A stretch of DNA of 61,272 nucleotides from Flavobacteriaceae bacterium. GTDB taxonomy: Bacteria > Bacteroidota > Bacteroidia > Flavobacteriales > Flavobacteriaceae. Below, piece after piece: positions 7,301 to 19,054 of the stretch (position 1 is its first letter; the number at the start of each line of letters is the position of its first letter). The translations under genes were made by a program, and so were the position numbers. Where the stretch lies: assembly GCA_030726725.1 (NCBI GenBank), contig JANRDC010000025.1, positions 1 through 61,272 of the forward strand, written 5' to 3'. The notes under the pieces were generated by a model. It did no database searches and was not told the origin of the DNA. It saw only the letters and a program-made list of their open reading frames with translations.

Positions 7301-10300
7301 ATGCTGGCTTTTGCCATGGTTTTACTTTTGGTGATCGCCCTGGTCTTATCCATTCCACAAGTACAAACCCAAACGGCCCAATGGTTGGTCAAAAAATTGG
7401 AAACCCAATACGGAATAAAAGTAGGGTTGTCACATTTGAGGGTTAGGCCTGTTCAAGGAGCTATTGATGCTGGAGAGGTATTGGTATTTGATCAACTAAA
7501 TGACACCCTGTTCTACGCACAGCGTTTATCGGTCTCTGGGATTGATTTGATGGGCTGGCTCAATGGACAACAGAGGATGGGGCACATTCTGGTCAGTGAT
7601 TTTCTATTGGATATCCAATACCATCCAGGGGATTCGCTGCATACACTGAATCGATTTTTAGCTAAGCTTCCTCAGTCTAAAGACACGACAAAAGTGGGTT
7701 TTTTCGGGGCATTATTGTCGCTTAAAGAAGGCCAATTAAGGGTAGGAGATCAGGGGTTGTCCGAACCCGCTAGACCCATGGTCATCGATATTCATTCCAT
7801 CGAGGCTGCAGATCTCCAGGTAGCATCCGGTGTGTTTAACACGGAGATTCAGTCGCTTTCCGCTGATTTGGATCGATGGGCAAATATTCAATCGCTCAGC
7901 GGTCAGTTGACCGTCAATAACGAACAGATTTCGTTGAACAAGCTGGTGGTGCGCACTCCTCGTTCAAGTTTTGAAGGATCAGTATCCGTTGACGATCCTA
8001 AAACCGCGAATGTTTCATTTGTTGACCGGGTGAACTGGCATATGAATGCTGAGGCAGTGACTTTGGATACGGATGAACTCAATGTCTGGGCGGACTATTT
8101 TGGTCGCAACCAAACCATTGAGGGGAAGTTTACGCTGGATGGAATGCTCCAGGATCTCACCGTTGAGTTGGACTATCTGAATTCCGGAGCCACTGGGCTT
8201 CGCGCAAGTCTGCGGTTACAAGATTTATTTTCCCGGGAGAAAACGGGTGTATTAGACGCGCAGATCACCAATTTGGAGACGGAAATACCAGCCCTAAAAT
8301 CGCTTTTCCCGCGTTGGTTTCCTCGACAAACACCAGAGTCATTGGCCCGTTTTGGCATGATTTCAACCCGGGGGAGTATTCATTGGGAAGGTGCGTTGCT
8401 CAACACCAAAATGAATGCTTCAACTGCGCTTGGGGCCTTTTACACCGATGTGACCATCAAGGGTGTCGATCAAATGAGCACGGCTCAATACAGCGGTTAT
8501 TTGTCCCTGATCGAATTTGATTTGGGCGCTTATGCTTTGGGGAACAACAGTTTTGAAAAAACCACTGCGGATGCGCAAATTGGGGGTACTGGTTTCACCT
8601 GGGGCACGCTGAACACCTTTGCCGAGGGCTTGATTTACGAAACAACATTAAATGGCTATACTTATCGAGACATCGAACTTTCTGGTCAATTCAAGAATCA
8701 GCGATTTGAAGGGTTGTTGTCTGTGATGGACCCCAACTGCAGCTTTACATTTAGTGGTTTAGCCGATTTAGGGGGTGAGCGCAACCAATTTGATTTTGAG
8801 GCTGAGGTCACTTATGCTGACCTATTTCAAATGAACCTGGTTAAAGATGCTACAGCACAGCTGAGCGGAAAAGTGGTCTTTGATCTTCAGGGGAATGATG
8901 TAGATGATGTAGATGGAACGATTTCATTCAATCAAGCGCAGTACAAAAATTCTGTGGACACATTCAACTTTGAAAATTTTGAGGTGGTGGCTCAAAAAGA
9001 TGCTACGGACCAAAGGTCTATATCCATTAATTCCCCGGATATCGTCACCGGTCAGATCAAAGGAAAATTCAAGCTCAAAGAATTTGGTGAAGTGGTCAGA
9101 AATGCACTCGGGGGCATTTATGAAAATTTTGTTCCGCTAAAAGTAACCCCTGGACAAAAGTTTGATTTTAGGTTTAAACTGTACAACACGCTGATAGAGG
9201 CGTTTTTACCTGATTTTTCACTGGGTCAAAACACGGAGCTCAGCGGGCGGATAGACACGGATCAATCACTGTTTAAATTGGACGTTAAATCTCCTAGTAT
9301 GAGGGCCTATGCTTATTCGCTAGACAGTGTTTTGCTTCAAGTAGACACAAAAAACCCCTTGTTTAAATCTTATGTTTCGATCGCTTCAATCGGCAAATCT
9401 GGCGGGTTGTATCCCATCAAACAACTTGAAATGATCAACAACACCAGAAAAGACACCTTGTTTTTTAGGGCTGAGTTTACTGGGGGGCAAGATTCATCGG
9501 ACAAATATGCCCTTGATTTTTTTCACACTTTTCTAAAAGGTAATTCATCGGTGGTCGGCGTAAAGAACCTGCAGGCTCAGGTACGCGATATGGGATGGCG
9601 TTTAGGCTCCACGTCAGTGTCTGATCATCAAGTAATGATTCAACACGATTTATCCTCAGTGCTGCTCAATCCGACTTCAGTGATTTCTGAAGATGGCGGA
9701 ATGATCAAGGCTTCTGGCAGTTGGCTCAACAGTCAGATAGAGGAGTTAAATTTCACCCTAGATCAAGTGCCGCTTAGATACATTACGCCACCATTGGAAA
9801 ATCTACAGCTGGATGGCATGGCAGATGGATCTGTTAAAATACAGCGCAAAGACAACCGTACTTTTCCTGCTGCCTCATTGAATATTCAGGATTTTTCTGT
9901 CAATGAAACCGTTTTTGGTCCCCTGAGCACTGATGTTTTGGGCAATGAGGATTTGTCAGAGTTTTTGGTGAACGGACATATCGGCGATCAAAAAAACGAA
10001 CAGTTGCGCATCTTGGGTAAAGTGATCAGTCGGCAGGATTCTACTGCCTTGGATTTATTGGCCAGTTTTAACGGCTTTGATGTTGCACCATTTAGTCCGT
10101 TGGGAAAAGACATCATTCATCGCATCAAAGGGCGACTTTTTGGGAACGCAAAAATCACAGGTTTGATCGACAAACCGCAGATCGACGGTTCGTTGTCTTG
10201 GAGCAATGGCGGATTGGGTATTCCTTATTTAGGCGTGGTCTATGATTTTGCACCCAGTGAAACCCTACTGCTAAAGGGGCAAGAATTTGTTTTTCAAAAT

Positions 10301-11641
10301 TTCAGCTTAATCGATCCCCTCTATAAGTCAAAGGCTTTGTTGCGCGGAGAGATCTCGCACAGCGCATTCAAGGATTGGAAGCTCAACTTATTTGTGGAAT
10401 CACCAAACAGTCGATTCTTGTTGTTGAATACCCAAGCTGCACCGGAACAATTGTATTACGGATTGGGATTTTTTAAAGGGAATGGTCGTATTTGGGGTCC
10501 GACCCAACAGCTTTCCATATCCTTAAAAGGATCCACAGGAGAGCAGACTTCCATAAAAATTCCCGTCTCCGACGTGGTGTATACAGGGTCGTATGATTTT
10601 ATCACTTTCAACGAACGCAATGAAGGGGTTGAACAGGACCAGGTGAGTACTCAAGCAGTTTATCAAGGTCTTCAGCTCGATTTTGATTTTGATTTGACTC
10701 CTGAAGCAGAGATTGAGGTGGTGATCGATCCCCAAACGGGAAGTTCCCTAAAAGGTAGGGGGACAGGAAATATTTTGATGGATATCAACACGACGGGAGG
10801 TTTTCGGATGTTTGGTGATTACCGGGTCAATAGCGGTACCTACAACTATAAGTTTGGTGGGTTTATCGACAAAACTTTTAAGGTGAAACCCGGAGGAACC
10901 ATTGTTTGGGAGGGAGATCCCATGCAAGCCCAACTCAATGTAGAAGCCGCTTACAACCTATATGCCAATCCCGCACCACTGGTGCGCAATTCTGGCTACA
11001 ACCAGAGAATTCCCACCGAAGTTTTGATTCGTTTGTTGGGTCCGCTTGAGCGACCGAATATAGACTTTGATATCGCTTTCCCGGGTACCAATTCGGTGAT
11101 ACAATCCGAGTTGAATTACGCCCTTCAGGATCCTACAGTTCAAGATAGGAATGCTTTTTTCTTGTTGGCACAGGGAAGTTTTGTCAACAATGAACTCGCC
11201 ATTACAGAGCAAGCTGTTACGGGTAATTTACTGCAATCTGCTTCCGGCTTTTTAAGTCAGATGATCAGCGGTGGCAGTGATCGACTAAATCTGGGAATTT
11301 CCTATGAACAGGGATATACGGACCGCAACGCGAACATCACTATGGATAACAGGATTGGCGTGAGCTTGTCTACTCAGATCACCGACCGAGTTTTGTTCAA
11401 CGGAAGATTGGGTGTTCCGGTGGGTGGGCGCGTAGCAGATCCATCCTTGGCTGGCGACGCCGAGGTTCAATTTTTGCTGAATGAGTCGGGCAGCCTAAGC
11501 GCCAAAATTTTTAACCGCGAGAATCAGTTCCAACAGCTCTTTGCTTTGCGTCAAGGATATACCCAAGGACTAGGACTTTCGTATCAGGTTTCTTTTGACA
11601 GTTGGCGGGTGTTGATGAATCAGATTTTTGGGCATAAATAG
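7301..11641 (+). CDS. tamB: TamB-family translocation/assembly protein (DUF490)
   Basis: A 1446-aa protein with one N-terminal membrane anchor (MLAFAMVLLLVIALVLSIP), a very long beta-rich repetitive body, and a C-terminal DUF490/TamB domain from about residue 1000. The end of that domain shows FRMFGDYRVNSGTYNYKFGG, VLIRLLGPLERPNIDFDI and the closing GLGLSYQVSFDSW. TamB-like proteins bridge the inner and outer membranes; they are tied to outer-membrane protein assembly and, more recently, to phospholipid transport between membranes. Length matches Bacteroidota members. It is transcribed away from tsaD. I see no clear TAnnTTTG promoter in the short gap. Confidence 0.93.
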   Translation: MLAFAMVLLLVIALVLSIPQVQTQTAQWLVKKLETQYGIKVGLSHLRVRPVQGAIDAGEVLVFDQLNDTLFYAQRLSVSGIDLMGWLNGQQRMGHILVSDFLLDIQYHPGDSLHTLNRFLAKLPQSKDTTKVGFFGALLSLKEGQLRVGDQGLSEPARPMVIDIHSIEAADLQVASGVFNTEIQSLSADLDRWANIQSLSGQLTVNNEQISLNKLVVRTPRSSFEGSVSVDDPKTANVSFVDRVNWHMNAEAVTLDTDELNVWADYFGRNQTIEGKFTLDGMLQDLTVELDYLNSGATGLRASLRLQDLFSREKTGVLDAQITNLETEIPALKSLFPRWFPRQTPESLARFGMISTRGSIHWEGALLNTKMNASTALGAFYTDVTIKGVDQMSTAQYSGYLSLIEFDLGAYALGNNSFEKTTADAQIGGTGFTWGTLNTFAEGLIYETTLNGYTYRDIELSGQFKNQRFEGLLSVMDPNCSFTFSGLADLGGERNQFDFEAEVTYADLFQMNLVKDATAQLSGKVVFDLQGNDVDDVDGTISFNQAQYKNSVDTFNFENFEVVAQKDATDQRSISINSPDIVTGQIKGKFKLKEFGEVVRNALGGIYENFVPLKVTPGQKFDFRFKLYNTLIEAFLPDFSLGQNTELSGRIDTDQSLFKLDVKSPSMRAYAYSLDSVLLQVDTKNPLFKSYVSIASIGKSGGLYPIKQLEMINNTRKDTLFFRAEFTGGQDSSDKYALDFFHTFLKGNSSVVGVKNLQAQVRDMGWRLGSTSVSDHQVMIQHDLSSVLLNPTSVISEDGGMIKASGSWLNSQIEELNFTLDQVPLRYITPPLENLQLDGMADGSVKIQRKDNRTFPAASLNIQDFSVNETVFGPLSTDVLGNEDLSEFLVNGHIGDQKNEQLRILGKVISRQDSTALDLLASFNGFDVAPFSPLGKDIIHRIKGRLFGNAKITGLIDKPQIDGSLSWSNGGLGIPYLGVVYDFAPSETLLLKGQEFVFQNFSLIDPLYKSKALLRGEISHSAFKDWKLNLFVESPNSRFLLLNTQAAPEQLYYGLGFFKGNGRIWGPTQQLSISLKGSTGEQTSIKIPVSDVVYTGSYDFITFNERNEGVEQDQVSTQAVYQGLQLDFDFDLTPEAEIEVVIDPQTGSSLKGRGTGNILMDINTTGGFRMFGDYRVNSGTYNYKFGGFIDKTFKVKPGGTIVWEGDPMQAQLNVEAAYNLYANPAPLVRNSGYNQRIPTEVLIRLLGPLERPNIDFDIAFPGTNSVIQSELNYALQDPTVQDRNAFFLLAQGSFVNNELAITEQAVTGNLLQSASGFLSQMISGGSDRLNLGISYEQGYTDRNANITMDNRIGVSLSTQITDRVLFNGRLGVPVGGRVADPSLAGDAEVQFLLNESGSLSAKIFNRENQFQQLFALRQGYTQGLGLSYQVSFDSWRVLMNQIFGHK

Positions 11642-11737
11642 TATATTTTATGTAACCGCTTTTTTGATTTATTGTTAAATATTTTCCTTTTTTCCTCAGG
11701 ATTTGTGGATATGTACAATTAATATACACTCGATTCA

Positions 11738-11765
11738 TTGAAATAGAAATAAATTGATATTTTTA
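11738..11765 (+). promoter_or_regulatory. Candidate pfkA-gapA promoter
   Basis: TTG (11738-11740), 17 bases, then TATTTTTA (11758-11765), which matches TAnnTTTG except for the last base. It sits 17 bases before the pfkA ATG. The rest of the 141-bp gap after tamB is AT-rich and shows no clear hairpin or gene. Confidence 0.4.
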
Positions 11766-11782
11766 CGAACTTTAAATTATTT

Positions 11783-13785
<2,003 letters not shown>

Positions 13786-13801
13786 CTAAACTTAAACCAT
13801 T

Positions 13802-13844
13802 CAAGCCGCTAGAACACCTGGTATACCGGGTGTTCTATGGCTTG
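13802..13844 (+). terminator. Stem-loop after gapA
   Basis: A two-part hairpin: outer arms CAAGCC/GGCTTG and inner arms TAGAACACCTGG/CCGGGTGTTCTA around a TATA tetraloop, with a small internal bulge. It fills most of the gapA to BadF-kinase gap. The T run after it is weak (TTATAA), so it may terminate inefficiently or act as an mRNA 3'-end stabiliser. Confidence 0.6.
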
Positions 13845-13859
13845 TTATAACCGACGATT

Positions 13860-14711
13860 ATGATTTTAATTGCAGACAGCGGGGCGACTAAATCCGATTG
13901 GATCGCCTTGGACAAGAATGGGGATAAATTGTTTTTAACCCAGACGTTAGGATTGAGTCCTGAGGTGTTGACCAAGGAAGTGATTCAAGACCGATTGGCC
14001 AATAACTTTGAACTTTCCAAAAACAGCAGACAGGTAAAGCAGTTATTTTTCTACGGGGCTGGTTGTGGAACAGCGCGTATGAAAACCTTTTTGGGAGATA
14101 TCTTCCAATCATTCTTTCCCAATGCCCAAATCAACGTTAAAGAGGATACCTACGCTGCCATACACGCCACAACTAACCTAGAAGAACAGGCTATTGTTTG
14201 TATTTTGGGCACTGGATCTAACTGCAGTTATTACGATGGACACCAGGTTTTCCAAAAGGTAGCTTCATTGGGGTATATCATGATGGACGACGGCAGTGGA
14301 AATTATTTTGGTCGCAAATTGATTCGCGATTACTACTTCCACAAAATGCCACAGGATTTGGGGATTCGCTTTGCTAAGGAGTACAACCTAGAGGCAGACA
14401 ACATCAAGGACAACTTGTACAAACAGCCCAACCCCAATACTTATTTGGCCACATTTGCCCGTTTTATTGTGGAAAACAAAGAACATTCTTACTGTAAAGG
14501 GGTAATTGAAAAAGGGCTGCAACAGTTCATTAACAACTACATCATGCAGTTCGAGCTGGCCACTAAGGTCAAAGTCAATTTTGTCGGCAGTATTGCTTTT
14601 TACCTACAGGACGAACTCAGAGCTGCTTTAGAGCGCAATGACCTCAGGGCAGGTGTCATTGTCCAAAGACCGATTGACGGATTGGTGGACTTTCACAAAA
14701 AAACCCTTTAA
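13860..14711 (+). CDS. BadF/BadG-type ATPase, N-acetylglucosamine kinase-like
   Basis: A 283-aa member of the ASKHA sugar-kinase fold. The phosphate-1 motif is LIADSGATKSDW, the phosphate-2 motif CILGTGSNCSYYDG, and the stretch MMDDGSGNYFGRKLIRDYY matches the GlcNAc-kinase-like subgroup of the BadF family. The likely reaction is ATP-dependent phosphorylation of an amino sugar, probably salvaged from peptidoglycan or chitin; the exact substrate cannot be read from sequence. Downstream of the glycolytic pair, it would feed sugar phosphates into central metabolism. Its stop codon overlaps the ridA stop in a shared TTAA. Confidence 0.85.
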   Translation: MILIADSGATKSDWIALDKNGDKLFLTQTLGLSPEVLTKEVIQDRLANNFELSKNSRQVKQLFFYGAGCGTARMKTFLGDIFQSFFPNAQINVKEDTYAAIHATTNLEEQAIVCILGTGSNCSYYDGHQVFQKVASLGYIMMDDGSGNYFGRKLIRDYYFHKMPQDLGIRFAKEYNLEADNIKDNLYKQPNPNTYLATFARFIVENKEHSYCKGVIEKGLQQFINNYIMQFELATKVKVNFVGSIAFYLQDELRAALERNDLRAGVIVQRPIDGLVDFHKKTL

Positions 14712-15097
14712 GCGTCTAAAAACGCAATAGCAGAAATTTCTACGCGCACTCCCTTGGGAAGCCCAGCAACAGCAACGGTTTCTCTGGCGGGTGCGCTTTT
14801 TTCTGGGATATATCCGCCGTAGATTTCATTGACCGCCGCAAAATCAGCCATATCCTTCAAGAAAATACTGGTTTTCACGACATGTTCCCAGTTTCCACCA
14901 GCTTGTGTCAAAACAGCTGTGATGTTTTTCATCACCTGAGCGGTTTCTTGTTCAATACTTCCAGATACCAATGCGCCAGTGGCGGGATCAATAGGTATTT
15001 GTCCTGAAATAAACAATTGATGGCCTATTTGAACAGCCTGACTGTATGGGCCAATAGGGGCCGGCGCATCTGGCGTAAGAATGATTTGTTTTTTCAT
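14708..15097 (-). CDS. ridA: RidA family enamine/imine deaminase
   Basis: A 129-aa YjgF/RidA protein that hydrolyses reactive 2-aminoacrylate-type enamines made by PLP enzymes. It has the family N-terminus (APAPIGPYSQAVQ), the middle FISGQIPIDPATG and the C-terminal GVRVEISAIAF holding the conserved Arg and Glu. The ATG at 15097 gives the standard length; the longer reading to 15205 lies inside lptD. It starts 7 bases after the lptD stop and is probably co-transcribed with it, with no obvious functional link. Confidence 0.95.
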   Translation of the reverse strand: MKKQIILTPDAPAPIGPYSQAVQIGHQLFISGQIPIDPATGALVSGSIEQETAQVMKNITAVLTQAGGNWEHVVKTSIFLKDMADFAAVNEIYGGYIPEKSAPARETVAVAGLPKGVRVEISAIAFLDA

Positions 15098-15104
15098 CGT
15101 TGGA

Positions 15105-17756
15105 TTATTGGTTGCGTTTTTCCCACTTGAGGTCACTGAGCATAGAGCTCTTAATGCCGATAAAGAAATACCATCGCTCGTAAGCCCCAAAGGGTGTCCA
15201 ATCAAAATTAAGTCTAAAATCGTTCAGATCGCGATCTATTCTGATTTGGGTCAATGTAAACCCTTGGTTTTTAAAATCATAACCCGAGGAAACACCCATG
15301 CCCCACTTAGGGGTTAATTGTATGTCTCCAGAGAACATTAGTGAGTTGTTCGAAAACTCTCCTTGTCTTTGTTCATTGGCATAAGTAACCGCATAGGCTA
15401 GGTTAAAGTTCCACTGAATATCAGTGGCATATACTGGGTTTTTGATTTCTGAGGGTTTTTTTCGAGCACCATAACCAGTTTCGTAAGGATTTGAATTGCG
15501 GCCAAAAAGACCGTCTGTTCTCCCTTGAGAGGTTTCGGCATAAAAAAGATCTCCTTGGTTTTCTGTGTTGTCGTCAGCTGAATCAGCTTGTTTTTTATCT
15601 TTTTTGAACATGTCGCTATTGATGGAATAGCTCAGGTTGGCACTGGCTCTGGTCAAACGCATCAGGCTGCCGTTTTGGGCAGCGACTAGGGTGTTGATTC
15701 TTCTGCCTTGTGCATCGATGTCGTAAGGGTCTAAATTACCGTTGATGTTTAACTTTAGTTGGTTGTCAAATAAACTGGTGCCTCCAGTAAATCGAAAAGG
15801 GTTTAACCTGAGTGAGTCCGCTTGAAAGTTATAGCTCGATGAGATGGTTAGGTTTTCGATAATTTTGACTTTTCGCGGTTCAGTTCTTGTGCTGTCTTTG
15901 GAGGCTACTTTAGCTTCAAGCGAATTTTGCAAGGAAAATCCTAAGCTTTGACTGCTGTTTAAACCGGGAGCTCCATACAATGTCCCTTCAAATCTGGAAT
16001 AGGGAACCATTTGCCCGTCTGCGCCCAAATACTCATCGTAGTATTGATCGTAGGCAGGCGTGTATCCGATACTCGCAGAGGGTCGCATCACGTGCCGCAA
16101 GGCTTGAATCCGTTTCCCTTCTTGTCGAACAAAAGTTCCGTACAGGGTGGTTCCGATACTGGCACTTAGGTTGTATTGGCTAAATCGGTCAAAGCCTTGA
16201 AGGGTGTCTAAAACTATATTGTCGCCCACCGTGCTTCTGGCAAATGTCTGCGTCACCCAATTGTCCTCAAAGTTTCCACCCAAAGACACGCTAAAGTGTT
16301 TCGCGACCTTAAAGTTGGTGTTAAACGGAATGCTGTGCTTCATACCCATACGGCTGTCCTCAAACATTCTGGGTGTCAAAAACAAGGAATCGGTTGTGCG
16401 AATTCTGTTTTCTCCACGGACGCTGTACTGGAGATTGATGTTTTGAATAATTCCTTTTTTTGAGGCATCGCGCGCCACAAAAGGATAGATTCGCTCCATA
16501 CTCGCTTGTAGGGTAGGGAGGGTGAGGTTTACCTCTTGGGTGTTGGTGTTTTGGTTGTGTGAAGCGGTTAAACTCATATTTACAGAGGGATACTCTGGAA
16601 ATGTTTTGTTGAAGTTGATCGATGAAGAAAGGTTGTTGTTTTGCGTATTGGGCAAATTCATTTGATTGAGCGAATTCCTAAAATATTGGCTGCTCCCTAA
16701 GTTTACCGATGCGGAAAACCGTGCAGTTGGGTGGGCCTTTCCGTCCTGACTGTGTGATAATTGCAGGTTGTAGATGGTGTTGCGCGCATAATCGCTAAAA
16801 CCCTTTTGCGAGTTGACTAGGTTTTCGTATCGAAAATTGAAATTTCCGGCGTATTTGTATTTTTTCGTGTACACAGATTGCGCCCTAAATCCGTAGCTTC
16901 CATTGGAGTATAGGTCTCCGGTTAAATTTAAATCCACATAATCGCTGATCGGAATATAATACCCGCCATTCTGCAGGAAATAACCCCTGCGTGGATCATT
17001 TCCAAAGGTAGGCATCATCAGTCCAGCAGTCCGACCTGAGGTTAATGGGAAATAGGCAAATGGCAACGCTACAGGTGTAGGAACATCGGCGATATACAAG
17101 TTGCTAAATCCAGCGACCATCTTTTTTTGGGGCACAAACTTTGCGCGGTTGATCCGGATGTAATAGTCTGGATCTTCAGGTGTCATAGAAGAGGTGAGCA
17201 CGACGTCTTTTAGGAAAAAAACAGAGTCGTTTTCCTTCTTGGTATACTGCGCTTTCACATTCATGTTTTCGCCACCCATACCACCCCCAGCGTTTTGTTG
17301 GGTTCTTGAATTCCAGATGAGGGCTTTTTGTGTGTCGATGTTAAATCGAATGGAATCAGGGGTCACTGAATTGCTGCCTTGCTTAAAATCAGGAGTTTGG
17401 GTGAGCAATCCGTTTTCATTTCTCAGACGTCCAGCATAAACCTCATTTTTTAAATAATCCAGAATAATAATTCCAGATTTGAGTTCCATATCCTGGTAAT
17501 AAAGTTCAGCCTGATTGTACAGGTATATTCGGTGTTCTGATTGTTTGAGTATGATTGAATCTTTGGCGGTATACCTGATTTTTGAAAGTATATTGCTTTT
17601 GTTTCCTGAAGCATTGGCCGAGGTTGAGTCTGATTTTGCGCGCAGTGTTTGGTCCGTTATCCTAGGGGAATCTGCCGATAATTCTTGCGCATACAATGAG
17701 CTGCACAAGAATAAAAAAACAGTGCCATAAAGAAGACGAAGAAAGTTTGTTTGCAC
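15105..17756 (-). CDS. lptD: LPS-assembly outer-membrane protein LptD (Bacteroidota type)
   Basis: An 883-aa beta-barrel that inserts lipopolysaccharide into the outer leaflet of the outer membrane. The start is a GTG; no ATG keeps the signal peptide (MQTNFLRLLYGTVFLFLCSSLYAQ). Residues about 60-250 form the LptA-like beta-jellyroll (repeating IYLYNQAELYYQDMELKSG-type strands). The junction FPLTSGRTAGLMMPTFGND is characteristic of the family, and the long C-terminal barrel carries alternating Tyr/Asn-rich strands. It is longer than E. coli LptD (784 aa), as usual in this phylum. LptE is not in the window. ridA follows closely, and the divergent amidase promoter reaches into its first codons. 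Confidence 0.9.
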   Translation of the reverse strand: MQTNFLRLLYGTVFLFLCSSLYAQELSADSPRITDQTLRAKSDSTSANASGNKSNILSKIRYTAKDSIILKQSEHRIYLYNQAELYYQDMELKSGIIILDYLKNEVYAGRLRNENGLLTQTPDFKQGSNSVTPDSIRFNIDTQKALIWNSRTQQNAGGGMGGENMNVKAQYTKKENDSVFFLKDVVLTSSMTPEDPDYYIRINRAKFVPQKKMVAGFSNLYIADVPTPVALPFAYFPLTSGRTAGLMMPTFGNDPRRGYFLQNGGYYIPISDYVDLNLTGDLYSNGSYGFRAQSVYTKKYKYAGNFNFRYENLVNSQKGFSDYARNTIYNLQLSHSQDGKAHPTARFSASVNLGSSQYFRNSLNQMNLPNTQNNNLSSSINFNKTFPEYPSVNMSLTASHNQNTNTQEVNLTLPTLQASMERIYPFVARDASKKGIIQNINLQYSVRGENRIRTTDSLFLTPRMFEDSRMGMKHSIPFNTNFKVAKHFSVSLGGNFEDNWVTQTFARSTVGDNIVLDTLQGFDRFSQYNLSASIGTTLYGTFVRQEGKRIQALRHVMRPSASIGYTPAYDQYYDEYLGADGQMVPYSRFEGTLYGAPGLNSSQSLGFSLQNSLEAKVASKDSTRTEPRKVKIIENLTISSSYNFQADSLRLNPFRFTGGTSLFDNQLKLNINGNLDPYDIDAQGRRINTLVAAQNGSLMRLTRASANLSYSINSDMFKKDKKQADSADDNTENQGDLFYAETSQGRTDGLFGRNSNPYETGYGARKKPSEIKNPVYATDIQWNFNLAYAVTYANEQRQGEFSNNSLMFSGDIQLTPKWGMGVSSGYDFKNQGFTLTQIRIDRDLNDFRLNFDWTPFGAYERWYFFIGIKSSMLSDLKWEKRNQ

Positions 17757-17776
17757 TAGCTAATCACCTATTTTTG
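17746..17776 (+). promoter_or_regulatory. Promoter of the amidase-mlaD unit, inside the lptD 5' end
   Basis: TTTG (17746-17749), 19 bases, then TATTTTTG (17769-17776): both elements fit the Bacteroidota consensus. The TTTG lies within the first codons of the divergent lptD gene, so the two transcription units overlap at their 5' ends. Confidence 0.6.
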
Positions 17777-17862
17777 TGTACCCAAGGGAAATGGATGGCA
17801 CCAAAATTAAGCATTTTTTACCGAGCCCTTGGATGTTCGTCCACTTTAACCGGTATGATTTT

Positions 17863-19008
17863 ATGATTTTTTCTTTGAATAAAAAATGGCCGTTTATTTT
17901 TCTATGTGTGTTGGTTCAATGGGGTGCTACTGCTCGCTTTGAACCTAAACCGTTGGGTCCTAAACCGGTTAAACCGTTTGTTGTTGTTTTGGATGCAGGT
18001 CATGGGGGCAACGATCCTGGAAATGTGCACCATGGATTTAGAGAAAAAGAGATCGCATTAAGCATCACCCTCAAGGTAGGTGCTCTTTTAGAAAAGAACC
18101 CCAATTTTAAGGTGATGTACACCCGAAAGTCAGATGTTTTTGTCGATCTGATGTATCGAGGTAAAATAGCAAACCAAGCAGATGCTGATTTATTTGTGTC
18201 GATTCACTGCGATGCGCACAATTCTTTAGCTTCAGGTGCGAGCACATTTGTGTTGGGTTTGCACGCCAATGAAAAGAACTTTAATGTGGCCAAAAAGGAA
18301 AACTCCGCGATCTATTTAGAAAAAGATTTTGAGACTAGGTATGCGCAGTACAACATCAACAGCCCTGAAGCAGTAATCGGTATGACGATTATGCAAGAGG
18401 AGTTTTTAGACCAAAGTGTGTTGTTGGCTCAGTTGATTCAAAATAATTTTGTCAAAAGACTGGGTAGAAAAGACAGGCAGGTGAAGCAGGCTGGATTTAT
18501 TGTGCTTCACCAGACTTTTATGCCGAGTGTTTTGGTGGAAACAGGCTTTCTCTCCAATCCTGCAGAGGGAGCGTATTTAAATTCTGCTCAAGGCCAACAG
18601 CAGATGAGTCAAGCCATAGCTGATGGGATCATCGCCTATCATCAGCGCATTTCAGGAGCTTCTGCCTCTGTAGTTGTGGCTCCTTCAAAGTCGACCAATA
18701 CACCCAAACCATCCACCCCGTCTACAGCGACTACGGCAGTTGATTCTGGTGTTTTATTTGCGGTGCAGATTGCGGCTTCGAAGAACAACCTAGCGACCAC
18801 CTCTGCCAATTTCAAGGGGTTAAGCGGTGTCCAAAAACAGGACTCGGGTACCTTGTTTAAGTATTATTGGGGACATACCCCATCGCATTCCGAGGTGAAA
18901 AAGTCCTTGTTGACTGCTCAAAAATCAGGATATCCATCGGCATTTGTCGTTGCGCTTAAAGATGGAAAACCGATTTCTGTGGAGCAAGCGCTCAAAGCGA
19001 ATAAATAG
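17863..19008 (+). CDS. N-acetylmuramoyl-L-alanine amidase with C-terminal SPOR-like domain
   Basis: A 381-aa exported Amidase_3 enzyme cutting the amide bond between MurNAc and the peptide stem. Zinc ligands and catalytic residues are visible in VVLDAGHGGNDPG, REKEIAL, FVSIHCDAHNS and LVETGFLSN. A Ser/Thr/Pro-rich linker follows, then about 75 residues (VQIAASKNNLATTSANF onward) resembling a SPOR peptidoglycan-binding domain, which suggests action at the septum. The start is uncertain: ATGs at 17791, 17833 and 17863 are all in frame. 17863 is chosen because it opens a proper signal peptide (MIFSLNKKWPFIFLCVLVQW, cleavage after GATA). mlaD follows after 46 bases. Confidence 0.9.
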   Translation: MIFSLNKKWPFIFLCVLVQWGATARFEPKPLGPKPVKPFVVVLDAGHGGNDPGNVHHGFREKEIALSITLKVGALLEKNPNFKVMYTRKSDVFVDLMYRGKIANQADADLFVSIHCDAHNSLASGASTFVLGLHANEKNFNVAKKENSAIYLEKDFETRYAQYNINSPEAVIGMTIMQEEFLDQSVLLAQLIQNNFVKRLGRKDRQVKQAGFIVLHQTFMPSVLVETGFLSNPAEGAYLNSAQGQQQMSQAIADGIIAYHQRISGASASVVVAPSKSTNTPKPSTPSTATTAVDSGVLFAVQIAASKNNLATTSANFKGLSGVQKQDSGTLFKYYWGHTPSHSEVKKSLLTAQKSGYPSAFVVALKDGKPISVEQALKANK

Positions 19009-19054
19009 CGCCTATTGTTGAATTATTCTTAAATTTGAAGAAATCCAGAATTTT

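Noticed and set aside
7230-7392. N-terminal extension of TsaD to 7392
   Set aside because: Would overlap the divergent tamB gene and its leader, and is not found in the family; the ATG at 7230 gives the standard N-terminus.
11642-11782. Small gene in the tamB-pfkA gap
   Set aside because: AT-rich with stops in all frames; only a candidate promoter is visible.
17802-17809. TAATTTTG on the minus strand as lptD promoter
   Set aside because: The -7 box matches, but there is no TTG at -33 and it lies 46 bases from the start inside the amidase leader; too weak to list.
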